Below, one piece after another: positions 31,175-40,320 of a DNA stretch of 61,013 nt. The notes under the pieces are model-generated. The model saw nothing but the letters and a program-made list of their open reading frames with translations, made no database searches and was not told the DNA's origin. A program made the translations under genes and the position numbers. The stretch is taken from positions 1 to 61,013 of the forward strand of contig JAIBEL010000074.1 in NCBI GenBank assembly GCA_019459285.1, in the 5' to 3' direction. Each line of letters begins with the position of its first letter. Positions within the stretch are counted from its first letter, which is position 1. Source of the stretch: Rhizobium sp. Lineage in GTDB: Bacteria; Pseudomonadota; Gammaproteobacteria; Burkholderiales; Thiobacillaceae.

Positions 31175-32089
31175 ATGCGCCGACTGACGCTCCGCCAATT
31201 CCGGGTATTCGAAGCGGTCGCCCGCCACCTCTCGTTTTCGCGGGCGGCCGAGGAACTGCATCTGTCCCAGCCCGCCGTCTCCATGCAGGTGAAGGGGATC
31301 GAGGCCATCCTGGGCGTGCCGCTCACCGAACAACTTGGTAAAAAGATCTTTCTCACCGACGCAGGCCTCGAAGTGCTGCACGCCAGCCAGGCGATCACTG
31401 CCCGCCTCGACGACCTGCAGCACAATCTTGCGCAGCTGCGGAGCGTCGACACGGGTCGTCTCAACATGGCCGCAACCTCGACGGTGAACGCCGTCGCCAC
31501 CGATATCCTCGCCCGCTTCCGCGGCCGCCATCCCGGGGTGGCGATCCATCTGGACGTCTCCAACCGGGCGGCCGTGCTGGACCAGCTCGTCGGCAACCGC
31601 ATCGATCTCGCCATCATGGGCCAGGTACCGGACGGACTCGGCCTGGAAGCCACCCGCTTCATGGACAACCCGCTGGTCGTGATCGCCCCGCCCGACCACC
31701 CCTTGGTCGGCAAAAAGAAAATTTCCGTGCGCGACCTGGCGTCCCAATCCTTCCTGGTGCGCGAAGCGGGTTCCGGCACGCGCGGCGCGATGGAGCGCTT
31801 CTTCGCCGCCCGCGGGCTGGAAATCCGAAGCAGCATGGAAATGAGCAGCAACGAAGCGATCAAGCAGGCGGTGCAGGCCGGCCTCGGCCTGGGCATCCTG
31901 TCGCTGCAGACGCTGGAGATGGAACTGGCGCTCAAACGGCTGGCGGTGCTCGCGGTCGAGGGCTTTCCCATCATGCGCCACTGGTACGTCGTGCATCGCA
32001 CCGACAAGCGGCTGTCGCCCGTGGCGCAGGCATTCAAGACCTTCGTGCTGGGACCGGCGAATTCACCTGTCCAAACGACACTCGGCTAG
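31175..32089 (+). CDS. cbbR: CbbR LysR regulator divergent from cbbM
   Basis: A 304-aa LysR regulator with the winged-helix N-terminus (RQFRVFEAVARHLSFSRAAE, LSQPAVSMQVKGIE) and an effector domain (EMSSNEAIKQAVQAGLGLGIL). It is divergent from cbbM with a 139-bp shared region, the standard location for the activator of a cbbMQO operon. The three CbbR proteins here are clearly paralogous but differ along their whole length, so they have probably long been specialised. Confidence 0.92.
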   Translation: MRRLTLRQFRVFEAVARHLSFSRAAEELHLSQPAVSMQVKGIEAILGVPLTEQLGKKIFLTDAGLEVLHASQAITARLDDLQHNLAQLRSVDTGRLNMAATSTVNAVATDILARFRGRHPGVAIHLDVSNRAAVLDQLVGNRIDLAIMGQVPDGLGLEATRFMDNPLVVIAPPDHPLVGKKKISVRDLASQSFLVREAGSGTRGAMERFFAARGLEIRSSMEMSSNEAIKQAVQAGLGLGILSLQTLEMELALKRLAVLAVEGFPIMRHWYVVHRTDKRLSPVAQAFKTFVLGPANSPVQTTLG

Positions 32090-32194
32090 AATCGCCTCAG
32101 TCGGGGTACCAGCCCCCGGCGTCAGGATGCTCGCATCCGCAAGACGGTGTCCCGTCCAAGACTGGTTCTTATCCCTTGACCTGGAGCCTATTGC

Positions 32195-33532
32195 TTGGAC
32201 ACCGCACACGTTAGCCGACCCGCGCCCGTCACCCTGGGCACATCCTTCAAATACTGGCTCAAACTCGGTTTCATCAGCTTCGGCGGTCCCGCCGGGCAGA
32301 TCGCGATCATGCACCACGAACTGGTGGACAAGCGCCGCTGGATTTCCGAGCAACGCTATCTGCATGCCCTCAACTACTGCATGCTGCTACCCGGACCCGA
32401 GGCGACCCAACTGGCGATCTACATCAGCTGGCTGATGCACGGCATCCGCGGCGGCGTGATCGCGGGCGTGCTGTTCTTTCTGCCGTCCTTTCTGCTGCTG
32501 TCAGGGCTCGCCGGCCTGTATCTCGCCTACGGCACGCTACCGCTGGTACAGGGGGTGTTCTACGGCATCCGTCCCGCGGTGGTGGCGATCGTCCTCTTCG
32601 CCGCATGGCGCATCGGCAGCCGCGCCCTGAGGAACGACCTACTGTGGGGCATGGCGGCACTGGCGTTCGTCGGCATTTTCGTTTTCAACGTCGCATTTCC
32701 GTGGATCGTGCTGGCTGCCGGCCTGCTCGGCGCCCTGGGCGGCAAACTCGCGCCACACAAGTTCAGGACAGGCGGCGGCCACGGCACCCGCCACGCACAG
32801 GCCGGGCCGGCGATCCTCGACGACGACACCCCGCCGCCGGCACACGCGCGCTTCAGCTGGCGCAGGTTCGTGCTCACGCTCGCTGCCTTCGTGCTGATCT
32901 GGCTGGGTGCGATGGGCACGCTCCTGGGCATGCCCGCTCTCCAGGCCATGGGCGCGTTCTTCACCAAGGCGGCCTTCCTCACCATCGGCGGCGCCTATGC
33001 GGTGCTGCCCTACGTCTACCAGGGCGGGGTCGAGCATTTCCACTGGCTCACCGGCCCACAAATGATGGATGGCCTGGCACTGGGCGAGACCACGCCCGGC
33101 CCGCTGATCATGATCGTCACCTGGATCGGTTATCTCGGCGGCGTCTCCGACCAGGTCGTCGGCAACCCGGTCGCGGCCGGACTGGCAGGCGCAGCGGTCG
33201 CAACTTTCTTCACTTTCCTGCCGTCCTTCCTGTTCATCCTGGTGGGCGGCCCACTGGTCGAAGCCACCCGCGGCGAGCTGGCCTTCACCGCGCCGCTCAC
33301 CGGCATCACCGCGGCCGTAGTGGGCGTCATCCTCAACCTCGCGGTATTCTTCGCCTGGCATGCCTTCTGGCCGCACGCCACGGCAGACGCGCCGTTCGCC
33401 GGCGGTCTCGACGGACTCCCCGTCATCGTCGCCGTGGCCGCGTTCATCGCGCTGTCGCGATACAAGGCCGACATCATGGCGGTGATCGGCGTGTGCGCCC
33501 TGCTCGGGCTGGCTTATTCGTTTTTCATGTGA
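32195..33532 (+). CDS. chrA: Chromate transporter, two-domain ChrA
   Basis: A 445-aa membrane protein of the CHR family with two homologous halves. The first has GFISFGGPAGQIAIMH and LLPGPEATQLA, the second has FFTKAAFLTIGGAYAVLPY and GETTPGPLIM. These paired FGGP/PGP motifs are diagnostic. Long-chain ChrA exports chromate, and some members may handle sulfate-like anions. The start is a TTG with GGAG 8 bases upstream; no better ATG exists nearby. A rhodanese gene follows after 7 bp. Confidence 0.9.
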   Translation: MDTAHVSRPAPVTLGTSFKYWLKLGFISFGGPAGQIAIMHHELVDKRRWISEQRYLHALNYCMLLPGPEATQLAIYISWLMHGIRGGVIAGVLFFLPSFLLLSGLAGLYLAYGTLPLVQGVFYGIRPAVVAIVLFAAWRIGSRALRNDLLWGMAALAFVGIFVFNVAFPWIVLAAGLLGALGGKLAPHKFRTGGGHGTRHAQAGPAILDDDTPPPAHARFSWRRFVLTLAAFVLIWLGAMGTLLGMPALQAMGAFFTKAAFLTIGGAYAVLPYVYQGGVEHFHWLTGPQMMDGLALGETTPGPLIMIVTWIGYLGGVSDQVVGNPVAAGLAGAAVATFFTFLPSFLFILVGGPLVEATRGELAFTAPLTGITAAVVGVILNLAVFFAWHAFWPHATADAPFAGGLDGLPVIVAVAAFIALSRYKADIMAVIGVCALLGLAYSFFM

Positions 33533-33539
33533 GGATCGT

Positions 33540-33914
33540 ATGGAACCCGTTGCTCAACCCCTAAAACGCTGTGGATGCGGCAGTCCGACCGATAAATGCC
33601 CGGACCTGCCACGCACGATCGAGCCTGCCAAGGTTAATCCCGACAGCACGCTGGTGTTCGACGTGCGGCGCGAGGCCGATTACGCCGCGTCAAACGAGAT
33701 CATCCCGGGTGCGCTGTGGAAAAATCCGGACAAGATCGACGCCTGGATCGGTGCCCTGCCGCTCACGCAGGACGTGGTGATCTACTGCGTGCGCGGCGGC
33801 GCGGTGTCGAACAACGTGGTCGACCGGCTGCAGGCTGCGGGCGTCAAGGCGCGCTTCATCGAGGGAGGCCTCGAGGCATACAAGGTGGCCGGCGGGAAGA
33901 TCGCGCGCAAATAA
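33540..33914 (+). CDS. Rhodanese-domain protein linked to chrA
   Basis: A 124-aa single rhodanese domain with a Cys-rich head (KRCGCGSPTDKCPD). The likely active-site loop is YCVRGGAVS, so the catalytic Cys is present. It follows chrA by 7 bp on the same strand. Rhodanese-like genes coupled to chromate transporters are common, and a link to sulfur or chromate handling is plausible. The exact substrate is unknown. Confidence 0.85.
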   Translation: MEPVAQPLKRCGCGSPTDKCPDLPRTIEPAKVNPDSTLVFDVRREADYAASNEIIPGALWKNPDKIDAWIGALPLTQDVVIYCVRGGAVSNNVVDRLQAAGVKARFIEGGLEAYKVAGGKIARK

Positions 33915-33935
33915 CCCTCTCTTCGAAGTGAGTAG

Positions 33936-33964
33936 TTGACTAATTTGCTCGGTTATTCTATTGT
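33936..33964 (+). promoter_or_regulatory. Sigma70-type promoter of the TusE/DsrC-like gene
   Basis: TTGACT (33936-33941) and TATTGT (33959-33964) are separated by 17 bp, about 40 bp upstream of the start codon. The -35 differs from consensus at one position. An AAGGA site precedes the ATG. Confidence 0.7.
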
Positions 33965-34003
33965 GCGTCATCGCAATTAATTATTTACTGCAAGGACTGC
34001 ATC

Positions 34004-34336
34004 ATGGAACGCGAAATCAACGGCAAAATGGTCGAGACCGACCCCGAAGGCTATCTGGTCAACCTGGAAGACTGGTCCGAGGAACTGGCGGTCGAGCTGG
34101 CCAAGGAAGACAAGCTGGAACTGGGCGAAGACCACTGGAAGATCATCCACTACATGCGCGACTTCTTCGCCCAGAACGGCACCGCACCCAACCTGCGCTT
34201 CCTGCAGAAGGGCCTGAAGGAAGAATTCGGCCCGGAATGGGGCGAGAAGAAATTCCTGTTCGACCTGTTCCCCTTCGGCCCCGCCAAACAGGCTGGCCGC
34301 TATGCCGGCACCCCGAAACCGACCGGCTGCGTTTAA
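34004..34336 (+). CDS. tusE: TusE/DsrC family sulfurtransferase-like protein
   Basis: A 110-aa DsrC/TusE-fold protein (GYLVNLEDWSEELAVELA, HWKIIHYMRDFF, FPFGPAKQAGRYAG) ending PTGCV. The penultimate Cys is the only cysteine. True DsrC has a second Cys about ten residues earlier, and here that position is not Cys. It therefore resembles TusE or a DsrC paralogue rather than the dissimilatory DsrC. It has its own promoter and terminator. Such proteins relay persulfide sulfur to tRNA thiolation or, in sulfur oxidizers, to other acceptors. Confidence 0.85.
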   Translation: MEREINGKMVETDPEGYLVNLEDWSEELAVELAKEDKLELGEDHWKIIHYMRDFFAQNGTAPNLRFLQKGLKEEFGPEWGEKKFLFDLFPFGPAKQAGRYAGTPKPTGCV

Positions 34337-34356
34337 GTTCTCGTCAGCCCGTCAGA

Positions 34357-34381
34357 AGCCCCGCCCTGCGGGGCTTTTTTT
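34357..34381 (+). terminator. Intrinsic terminator after the TusE-like gene
   Basis: An 8-bp stem AGCCCCGC/GCGGGGCT (34357-34364 and 34368-34375) with a 3-base loop is followed by a seven-base T run. Confidence 0.92.
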
Positions 34382-34389
34382 ACGGCTGC

Positions 34390-34737
34390 TCAGGGATGGC
34401 TGCGGAACATGAAGTACACCGCCCCCACCATGCACAGTGCCGCCCACAGGAAATCCCACTTCAGTTCCACTTTCATGTACAGCACGGCGAACGGCATGAA
34501 TACCGCCAGCGCAATCACCTCCTGCATGATCTTCAGCTGCGGCAGGCTCATCACGGTGTAGCCGATACGGTTGGCCGGCACCTGCAGCAGATATTCGAAC
34601 AGCGCGATGCCCCAGCTGGCAAACGCGGCGATCATCCAGGGCTTGTTGTTCATGTCCTTCAGGTGCGCATACCAGGCGAAGGTCATGAAGACATTGGAAA
34701 AGGTGAGCAGGATCAGGGTTTGCAGAGAGGCGGGCAT
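34390..34737 (-). CDS. DUF486 small membrane protein
   Basis: A 115-aa protein with four predicted helices (LQTLILLTFSNVFMTFAWY, PWMIAAFASWGIALFEYLL, VIALAVFMPFAVLYM, LWAALCMVGAVYFMF). This matches DUF486, a family related to small drug/metabolite transporters. The ATG at 34737 is chosen for the family length; the frame is open to 34782. It is divergent from purE and has no known substrate. Confidence 0.85.
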   Translation of the reverse strand: MPASLQTLILLTFSNVFMTFAWYAHLKDMNNKPWMIAAFASWGIALFEYLLQVPANRIGYTVMSLPQLKIMQEVIALAVFMPFAVLYMKVELKWDFLWAALCMVGAVYFMFRSHP

Positions 34738-34828
34738 GATCGACGTCCGGAATCGCACGGCGCCATTGTAGGGAATCCGCACGCCGTCAGGCTGTTAAAA
34801 TGCGGCCTTTCGCATTGCAAGGGTCAGC

Positions 34829-35326
34829 ATGATGAACGCGCCTCAGGTGGGTGTGGTGATGGGGTCTTCCAGCGACTGGGAAGTCATGAAACATGCGGCG
34901 ATGCTGCTGAAGCAATTGGGCATCCACTTCGAAGCCAAGGTGGTGTCCGCGCACCGCACGCCGGACCTGCTGTTCGAATATGCCGCCAGCGCGGAGGCGC
35001 GCGGGCTCAAGGCCATCATCGCCGGGGCGGGCGGCGCGGCCCATCTGCCTGGCATGATCGCATCCAAGACCATCGTGCCGGTGCTGGGCGTACCGGTGCC
35101 GTCGAAATACCTCAAGGGCATGGATTCGCTGCTGTCCATCGTACAGATGCCGAAAGGCATTCCGGTCGCCACTTTCGCCATCGGCGAGGCAGGCGCGGCC
35201 AACGCGGCGCTGTTTGCCGCCTCGCTGATCGCGCGCTACGACAACGGGCTCGCCGAGCAACTCAACGACTTCCGCCGCGGCCAGTCCGATTCGGTGCTGG
35301 CGATGGACTTGCCCGATGTCGAGTAA
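34829..35326 (+). CDS. purE: PurE, N5-CAIR mutase
   Basis: A 165-aa class I PurE ([47 protein letters not shown]). It converts N5-carboxyaminoimidazole ribonucleotide to CAIR in purine synthesis. It overlaps purK by 11 bases, so the two are translationally coupled. Confidence 0.97.
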   Translation: MMNAPQVGVVMGSSSDWEVMKHAAMLLKQLGIHFEAKVVSAHRTPDLLFEYAASAEARGLKAIIAGAGGAAHLPGMIASKTIVPVLGVPVPSKYLKGMDSLLSIVQMPKGIPVATFAIGEAGAANAALFAASLIARYDNGLAEQLNDFRRGQSDSVLAMDLPDVE

Positions 35327-36452
35327 ACCGCTGCCCATCCTGCCCGGCGCGACGCTGGGCATTCTCGGCGGCGGCCAGCTCGGCCGCATGTTCACCATCG
35401 CCGCGCGCACCATGGGCTACAGGGTCATGGTGCTCGACCCCGATGCTGCCAGCCCCGCTGGTCAGATGGCTGATGTGCACCTACAGGCGGACTATGCCGA
35501 CCATGAGGCGTTGAAGCAGCTTGGCAAAGCCTGCGCCGCCGTCACCACTGAATTCGAGAATGTCCCCGCCGCGAGCCTGATCGAACTGGCGAATCATTGC
35601 CGGGTATCGCCCGGCGCCGACGCCGTCGCCATCGTGCAGGACCGCAGCCACGAGAAATCCTGGCTCGCCCAGAACGGCTTCGCCACCGCGCCGTTCGCGC
35701 TGGTCTACAGCGAGGGGGACCTCGATGCCGGCATGGCCGACGTAGGGGCGCCCGCCCTGCTCAAGGTCGCGCGCTTCGGCTACGACGGCAAGGGCCAGGC
35801 CCGCGTCAACACGCGCGAGGAAGCGCGCGCGGCGTTCCGCGAATTCGACGGCCAGCCCTGCGTGCTGGAAGGCTTCGTCAAGCTGGAACGCGAGGTATCG
35901 GTGGTACTCGCCCGCAGCGATGCCGGCGAATGCGCACTGTTCCCGGTGGCCGAAAACCGCCACGAGAACGGCATTCTCGACGTCTCCATCGTCCCCGCCC
36001 GCGTGCCGGAAAGTCTGGCGCATCAGGCATGCGAGATGGCGCGCGACGTGGCCGACAAGCTCGGCTACGTCGGCGTGATGGCGGTCGAGTTCTTCGTCGC
36101 CGACGGCCGCCTGATGGTCAACGAAATCGCGCCGCGCCCGCACAACTCCGGCCACTACACGCTCGACGCCTGCGTCACCGACCAGTTCGAGCAGCAGGTA
36201 CGCGCCCTGTGCGGCCTGCCGCTGGGCGACACCCGGTTGCTGTCGCCGGTGGCGATGATCAACATCCTCGGCGACCGCTGGCAGGACGGCGGGCCGCACT
36301 GGAACACGCTGCTGTCGCATCCCAACATCAAGCTGCACCTGTACGGCAAGCAGACTGCCCGGCCGGGACGCAAAATGGGCCATTTCAACGTACTGGATGC
36401 CGATGCGGACGCCGCGCTGAAGCTGGCCGAACAGATGCGCGATGCGCTATAG
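35316..36452 (+). CDS. purK: PurK, N5-CAIR synthetase
   Basis: A 378-aa ATP-grasp enzyme ([52 protein letters not shown]). It carboxylates AIR using bicarbonate and ATP, supplying the PurE substrate. It overlaps the DUF192 gene downstream by 11 bases. In an organism that concentrates bicarbonate this step shares the same pool. Confidence 0.97.
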   Translation: MSSKPLPILPGATLGILGGGQLGRMFTIAARTMGYRVMVLDPDAASPAGQMADVHLQADYADHEALKQLGKACAAVTTEFENVPAASLIELANHCRVSPGADAVAIVQDRSHEKSWLAQNGFATAPFALVYSEGDLDAGMADVGAPALLKVARFGYDGKGQARVNTREEARAAFREFDGQPCVLEGFVKLEREVSVVLARSDAGECALFPVAENRHENGILDVSIVPARVPESLAHQACEMARDVADKLGYVGVMAVEFFVADGRLMVNEIAPRPHNSGHYTLDACVTDQFEQQVRALCGLPLGDTRLLSPVAMINILGDRWQDGGPHWNTLLSHPNIKLHLYGKQTARPGRKMGHFNVLDADADAALKLAEQMRDAL

Positions 36453-36882
36453 CGCGCTTGCTGGCCCCCGCCTCCTTCAAGCGCTCGCGCTGCTGCTCGC
36501 CGGCGGCGCGCCCCCCGTGGAAGCGGCGCAGCCGACCCTGCACATCGGCCCGCACGCCTTCCAGATCGAAATCGCGGACACGCCGCGCGAGCGTGCGCAG
36601 GGCCTGACCGGGCGTTCCTACCTGCCCGCCGATAACGGCATGCTGTTCGTGTTCGAACGGCCGGGACGCTATTGCTTCTGGATGCGCGACACGCCGCTGC
36701 CGCTGTCGATCGCCTTCATCGACGCGACGGGCCGCATCGCCAGCCTCGCCGACATGCAGCCGCGCACCGAGACGCGGCACTGCCCGGGCGTCGACGTGCG
36801 CTATGCGCTGGAAGTATGGCAGGGCGAATTCCAGAAGCGCGGGATCACGCCGCGCATGCGGGTGGATGGCTTGCCGAAATAG
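36442..36882 (+). CDS. DUF192 exported protein
   Basis: A 146-aa protein with an N-terminal signal-like stretch (LLQALALLLAGGAPPVEA) and the DUF192 core (GLTGRSYLPADNGMLFVF, FWMRDTPLPLSIAFID, MQPRTETRHCPG). DUF192 proteins are small beta-rich exported proteins of unclear function. It overlaps purK by 11 bases, so it is cotranscribed, though a purine role is not implied. Confidence 0.88.
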   Translation: MRYSALAGPRLLQALALLLAGGAPPVEAAQPTLHIGPHAFQIEIADTPRERAQGLTGRSYLPADNGMLFVFERPGRYCFWMRDTPLPLSIAFIDATGRIASLADMQPRTETRHCPGVDVRYALEVWQGEFQKRGITPRMRVDGLPK

Positions 36883-36888
36883 GGCGTG

Positions 36889-37917
36889 CTAGGGTGCGAT
36901 CGACCGCACCCGGAGTTCCATCTCGCGGCCCGCGTCGTCGCTACGCAGCACGCGCACCGGCAGGTAGTGGTGATCGATCGCCAGCCAGGCCTCGAAACGG
37001 CCGTCGTCATCGGCCACCCGCGCAATGTGCAGCGTACGCAACGTACCCAGCGCAGTATCCAGCATGTCCTCGCCGCGCACTTCGTAGGTGTAGTCGCGCA
37101 GTTTCTTGCCGTTGAACACCTGATAAGTCAGCCGTTGTCCGTCCGGCGGCGGCGCCGTCAGCGCAAACTGGAAGAACAGGCTCAAGACATCCTGTACTTC
37201 GCCCTGATAGGCAAAGTGGCGCGGCGCCCCCTTCTCCTGCATCAACGTGAGCTGGCCCTGCGTGGGGTCGAAACGCGCGCTGCTGTATTTGTCGCCGCGT
37301 TGATCCCAGAACTCCCTGGGCTGCAAACCGTACGGCGTGATACGGCCGCGGCTGGTCTGCACGAAGCGCCCCCGGTAGAACAGACCGGTCAGGCCGGTCG
37401 CCCCCACCACGCTGGTCAGCGTGTAGTGCGCCCCGTCGTTCACCCACACCAGGGTCTGCTCGCCCGATGCCAGCCCGTAGCGCACCTCGAACCGCAGGTC
37501 GATGCGCGGCGGCAAGGGGTTCAGAGGAACAGGCGGAGCAACCGCGGGTTCGACAGGTGGCGGACCCGGCACCGTGGGCTGCGCCGTGAAAGCGGGCGCG
37601 GTATCGGCAACGACGGAAGTGGCGGGCGCTTCAGGTGCAGCCGCCTCGGCAGGTGGTTCGGGTGAGGGCGCTACGGGAAGCGGAGGCGGTGCAGCCGGCT
37701 GGGGGACTGCCGGTTTTTGCGCAGGCCGGGGGCGAGGGGAAGGCGAAACGGCTGCAGCGACCGGCGGAGGGGGCGGAACCAGCTCCACGTCAATCGCCGC
37801 CGACCCGGGAGGCGCAGACTCGTGCGGAAGTCGCCATTCCAGTCCGCCCAACAGGCCGCCATGCAACAGCAGCGAGATGGCCAGCGCCCACCACCACAGG
37901 CGAACGCGGCGCCCCAC
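36889..37917 (-). CDS. DUF3108 protein with TonB-like proline-rich N-terminus
   Basis: A 342-aa protein with one N-terminal membrane helix (LWWWALAISLLLHGGLLGG), a Pro/Ala-rich linker of about 80 residues and a C-terminal DUF3108-type beta domain. The start is taken as GTG at 37917, 4 bases after the upstream stop; the frame is open further, but that would read through the neighbour in another frame. The TonB-like architecture suggests that it spans the periplasm. It is paralogous to the next gene upstream. Function unknown. Confidence 0.75.
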   Translation of the reverse strand: MGRRVRLWWWALAISLLLHGGLLGGLEWRLPHESAPPGSAAIDVELVPPPPPVAAAVSPSPRPRPAQKPAVPQPAAPPPLPVAPSPEPPAEAAAPEAPATSVVADTAPAFTAQPTVPGPPPVEPAVAPPVPLNPLPPRIDLRFEVRYGLASGEQTLVWVNDGAHYTLTSVVGATGLTGLFYRGRFVQTSRGRITPYGLQPREFWDQRGDKYSSARFDPTQGQLTLMQEKGAPRHFAYQGEVQDVLSLFFQFALTAPPPDGQRLTYQVFNGKKLRDYTYEVRGEDMLDTALGTLRTLHIARVADDDGRFEAWLAIDHHYLPVRVLRSDDAGREMELRVRSIAP

Positions 37918-37921
37918 CCGC

Positions 37922-38620
37922 TCAGCCTTTGACGCTGGCGCGTACCAGGCGCTGTTCGATCGTGACGCCGTCCTCGCTGACGCGGATTTGCACCGGCAGA
38001 TTGTTGCGTGCCGGCGCCACCCACACCGTAATGGACTTTTCGTCGGGTTTCTGCGTGATGCGTTGATACTGCTGGGTCGCCACCGCACCCAGCGGCGTCT
38101 GGATGGACCCGCCATCGCTGCGCATATAGTGGTAGTCGTTGAGATCGCGTCCGCTCACGACCTGCAGGATGTAATCGGTTGGCAGGCTGGGCGCGAACAT
38201 GAACTGATAGAGCTGGGACAACTGGTCCTGCGCCCCGTCCTGCAAACCCTCCACCCGCCGCGACTCGCCTTTGTACTGGTACGTGATATTGCGCTGCTTC
38301 CAGTCGAGCCGGGCCGTCGCCAGCTTGTTGGGGGCGTCGCTGCGGGCGTGCTGGAACTGCATGGGCCGCAGGCCTTTCGGTGTCACCACCCCCGTGCTTT
38401 CCAGGTGGATATTGCCCGGCCACAGCATTTTCAGCGGCCCGCTGGCGCGGGTTTCGCTGGTCAGTACATAGCGGGTGCCGTTGCGGGTGAAGGTATCGGT
38501 CACCTGGCCGAGCTTGATGCCGTTGCGGTAGAGGTCGTACACCACGTTCATCTGAGACGGGCCTGCCGCCTGGGCAGATCCCGCAACCAGCGCGGCAGCG
38601 AGCAGAATGGTCTTGAGCAT
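37922..38620 (-). CDS. DUF3108 exported protein
   Basis: A 232-aa protein with a signal peptide (LKTILLAAALVAGSAQA) and a DUF3108 domain (YDLYRNGIKLGQVTDTF, LWPGNIHLESTGVVTPKGLRP). The family is a secreted beta-rich domain without an assigned role. It follows purN by only 2-3 bases on the minus strand, giving the operon order purM, purN, DUF3108, DUF3108. Confidence 0.85.
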   Translation of the reverse strand: MLKTILLAAALVAGSAQAAGPSQMNVVYDLYRNGIKLGQVTDTFTRNGTRYVLTSETRASGPLKMLWPGNIHLESTGVVTPKGLRPMQFQHARSDAPNKLATARLDWKQRNITYQYKGESRRVEGLQDGAQDQLSQLYQFMFAPSLPTDYILQVVSGRDLNDYHYMRSDGGSIQTPLGAVATQQYQRITQKPDEKSITVWVAPARNNLPVQIRVSEDGVTIEQRLVRASVKG

Positions 38621-38622
38621 GG

Positions 38623-39251
38623 TCACGTCCCGGGTGATAACACAGACTGTGACGCCAAATCGTCCTTCAAGTTTACGTGGCCATGCACATTGATCAGCCG
38701 GCCCTCGGCAAACCAGCGGATGGCTTGGGGGTAGATGCGATGCTCCTGTGCCAGCACCCGCGCCGCGAGCGTGTCCGGCGTGTCGTCCGCGCGCACCGGC
38801 ACGGCCGCCTGGGCGACAATCGGGCCGTGATCCAGGTCGGCGGTGACGAAATGCACCGTGCAGCCGTGGATTTTCACGCCTTCGGCGAGCGCGCGCTCGT
38901 GCGTCTTCAGCCCGGGAAACATGGGCAGCAGCGACGGATGGATATTCAGCAGTCGGCCCTCGAAACGCGCGATGAAAGCCGGGCTGAGGATGCGCATGTA
39001 GCCGGCCAGCACCACCAGGTCGGGGCGATGGTGCTCGATTTCATCGGCCAGCAAGGCGTCGAAGGCCACACGGTCCGGGTACTGCGTATGATCGAGCGCG
39101 ACCGTGGGGATGCCTTGCGAACGGGCATATGCCAGCCCTGCCGCCTGCGGCCGGTTGCTGATGACCGCAACGATGTCGATCGGCAAGTGCGCCTCGGCGA
39201 TCGCCCGGAAATTGCTGCCGCGCCCCGACAGCAGGACGACGACGCGACAGC

Positions 39252-39255
<4 letters not shown>
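38623..39255 (-). CDS. purN: PurN, phosphoribosylglycinamide formyltransferase
   Basis: A 210-aa formyltransferase ([53 protein letters not shown]). The catalytic Asn, His and Asp motifs are all present. It transfers a formyl group from 10-formyl-THF to GAR. The start is a GTG overlapping the purM stop by 4 bases, so an ATG-only search gives a wrong, longer product. Confidence 0.96.
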
Positions 39256-40280
<1,025 letters not shown>

Positions 40281-40320
40281 GCCCGGCTCCAGAATCAAAA
40301 AGTGCGCTATTTTACCGCCT

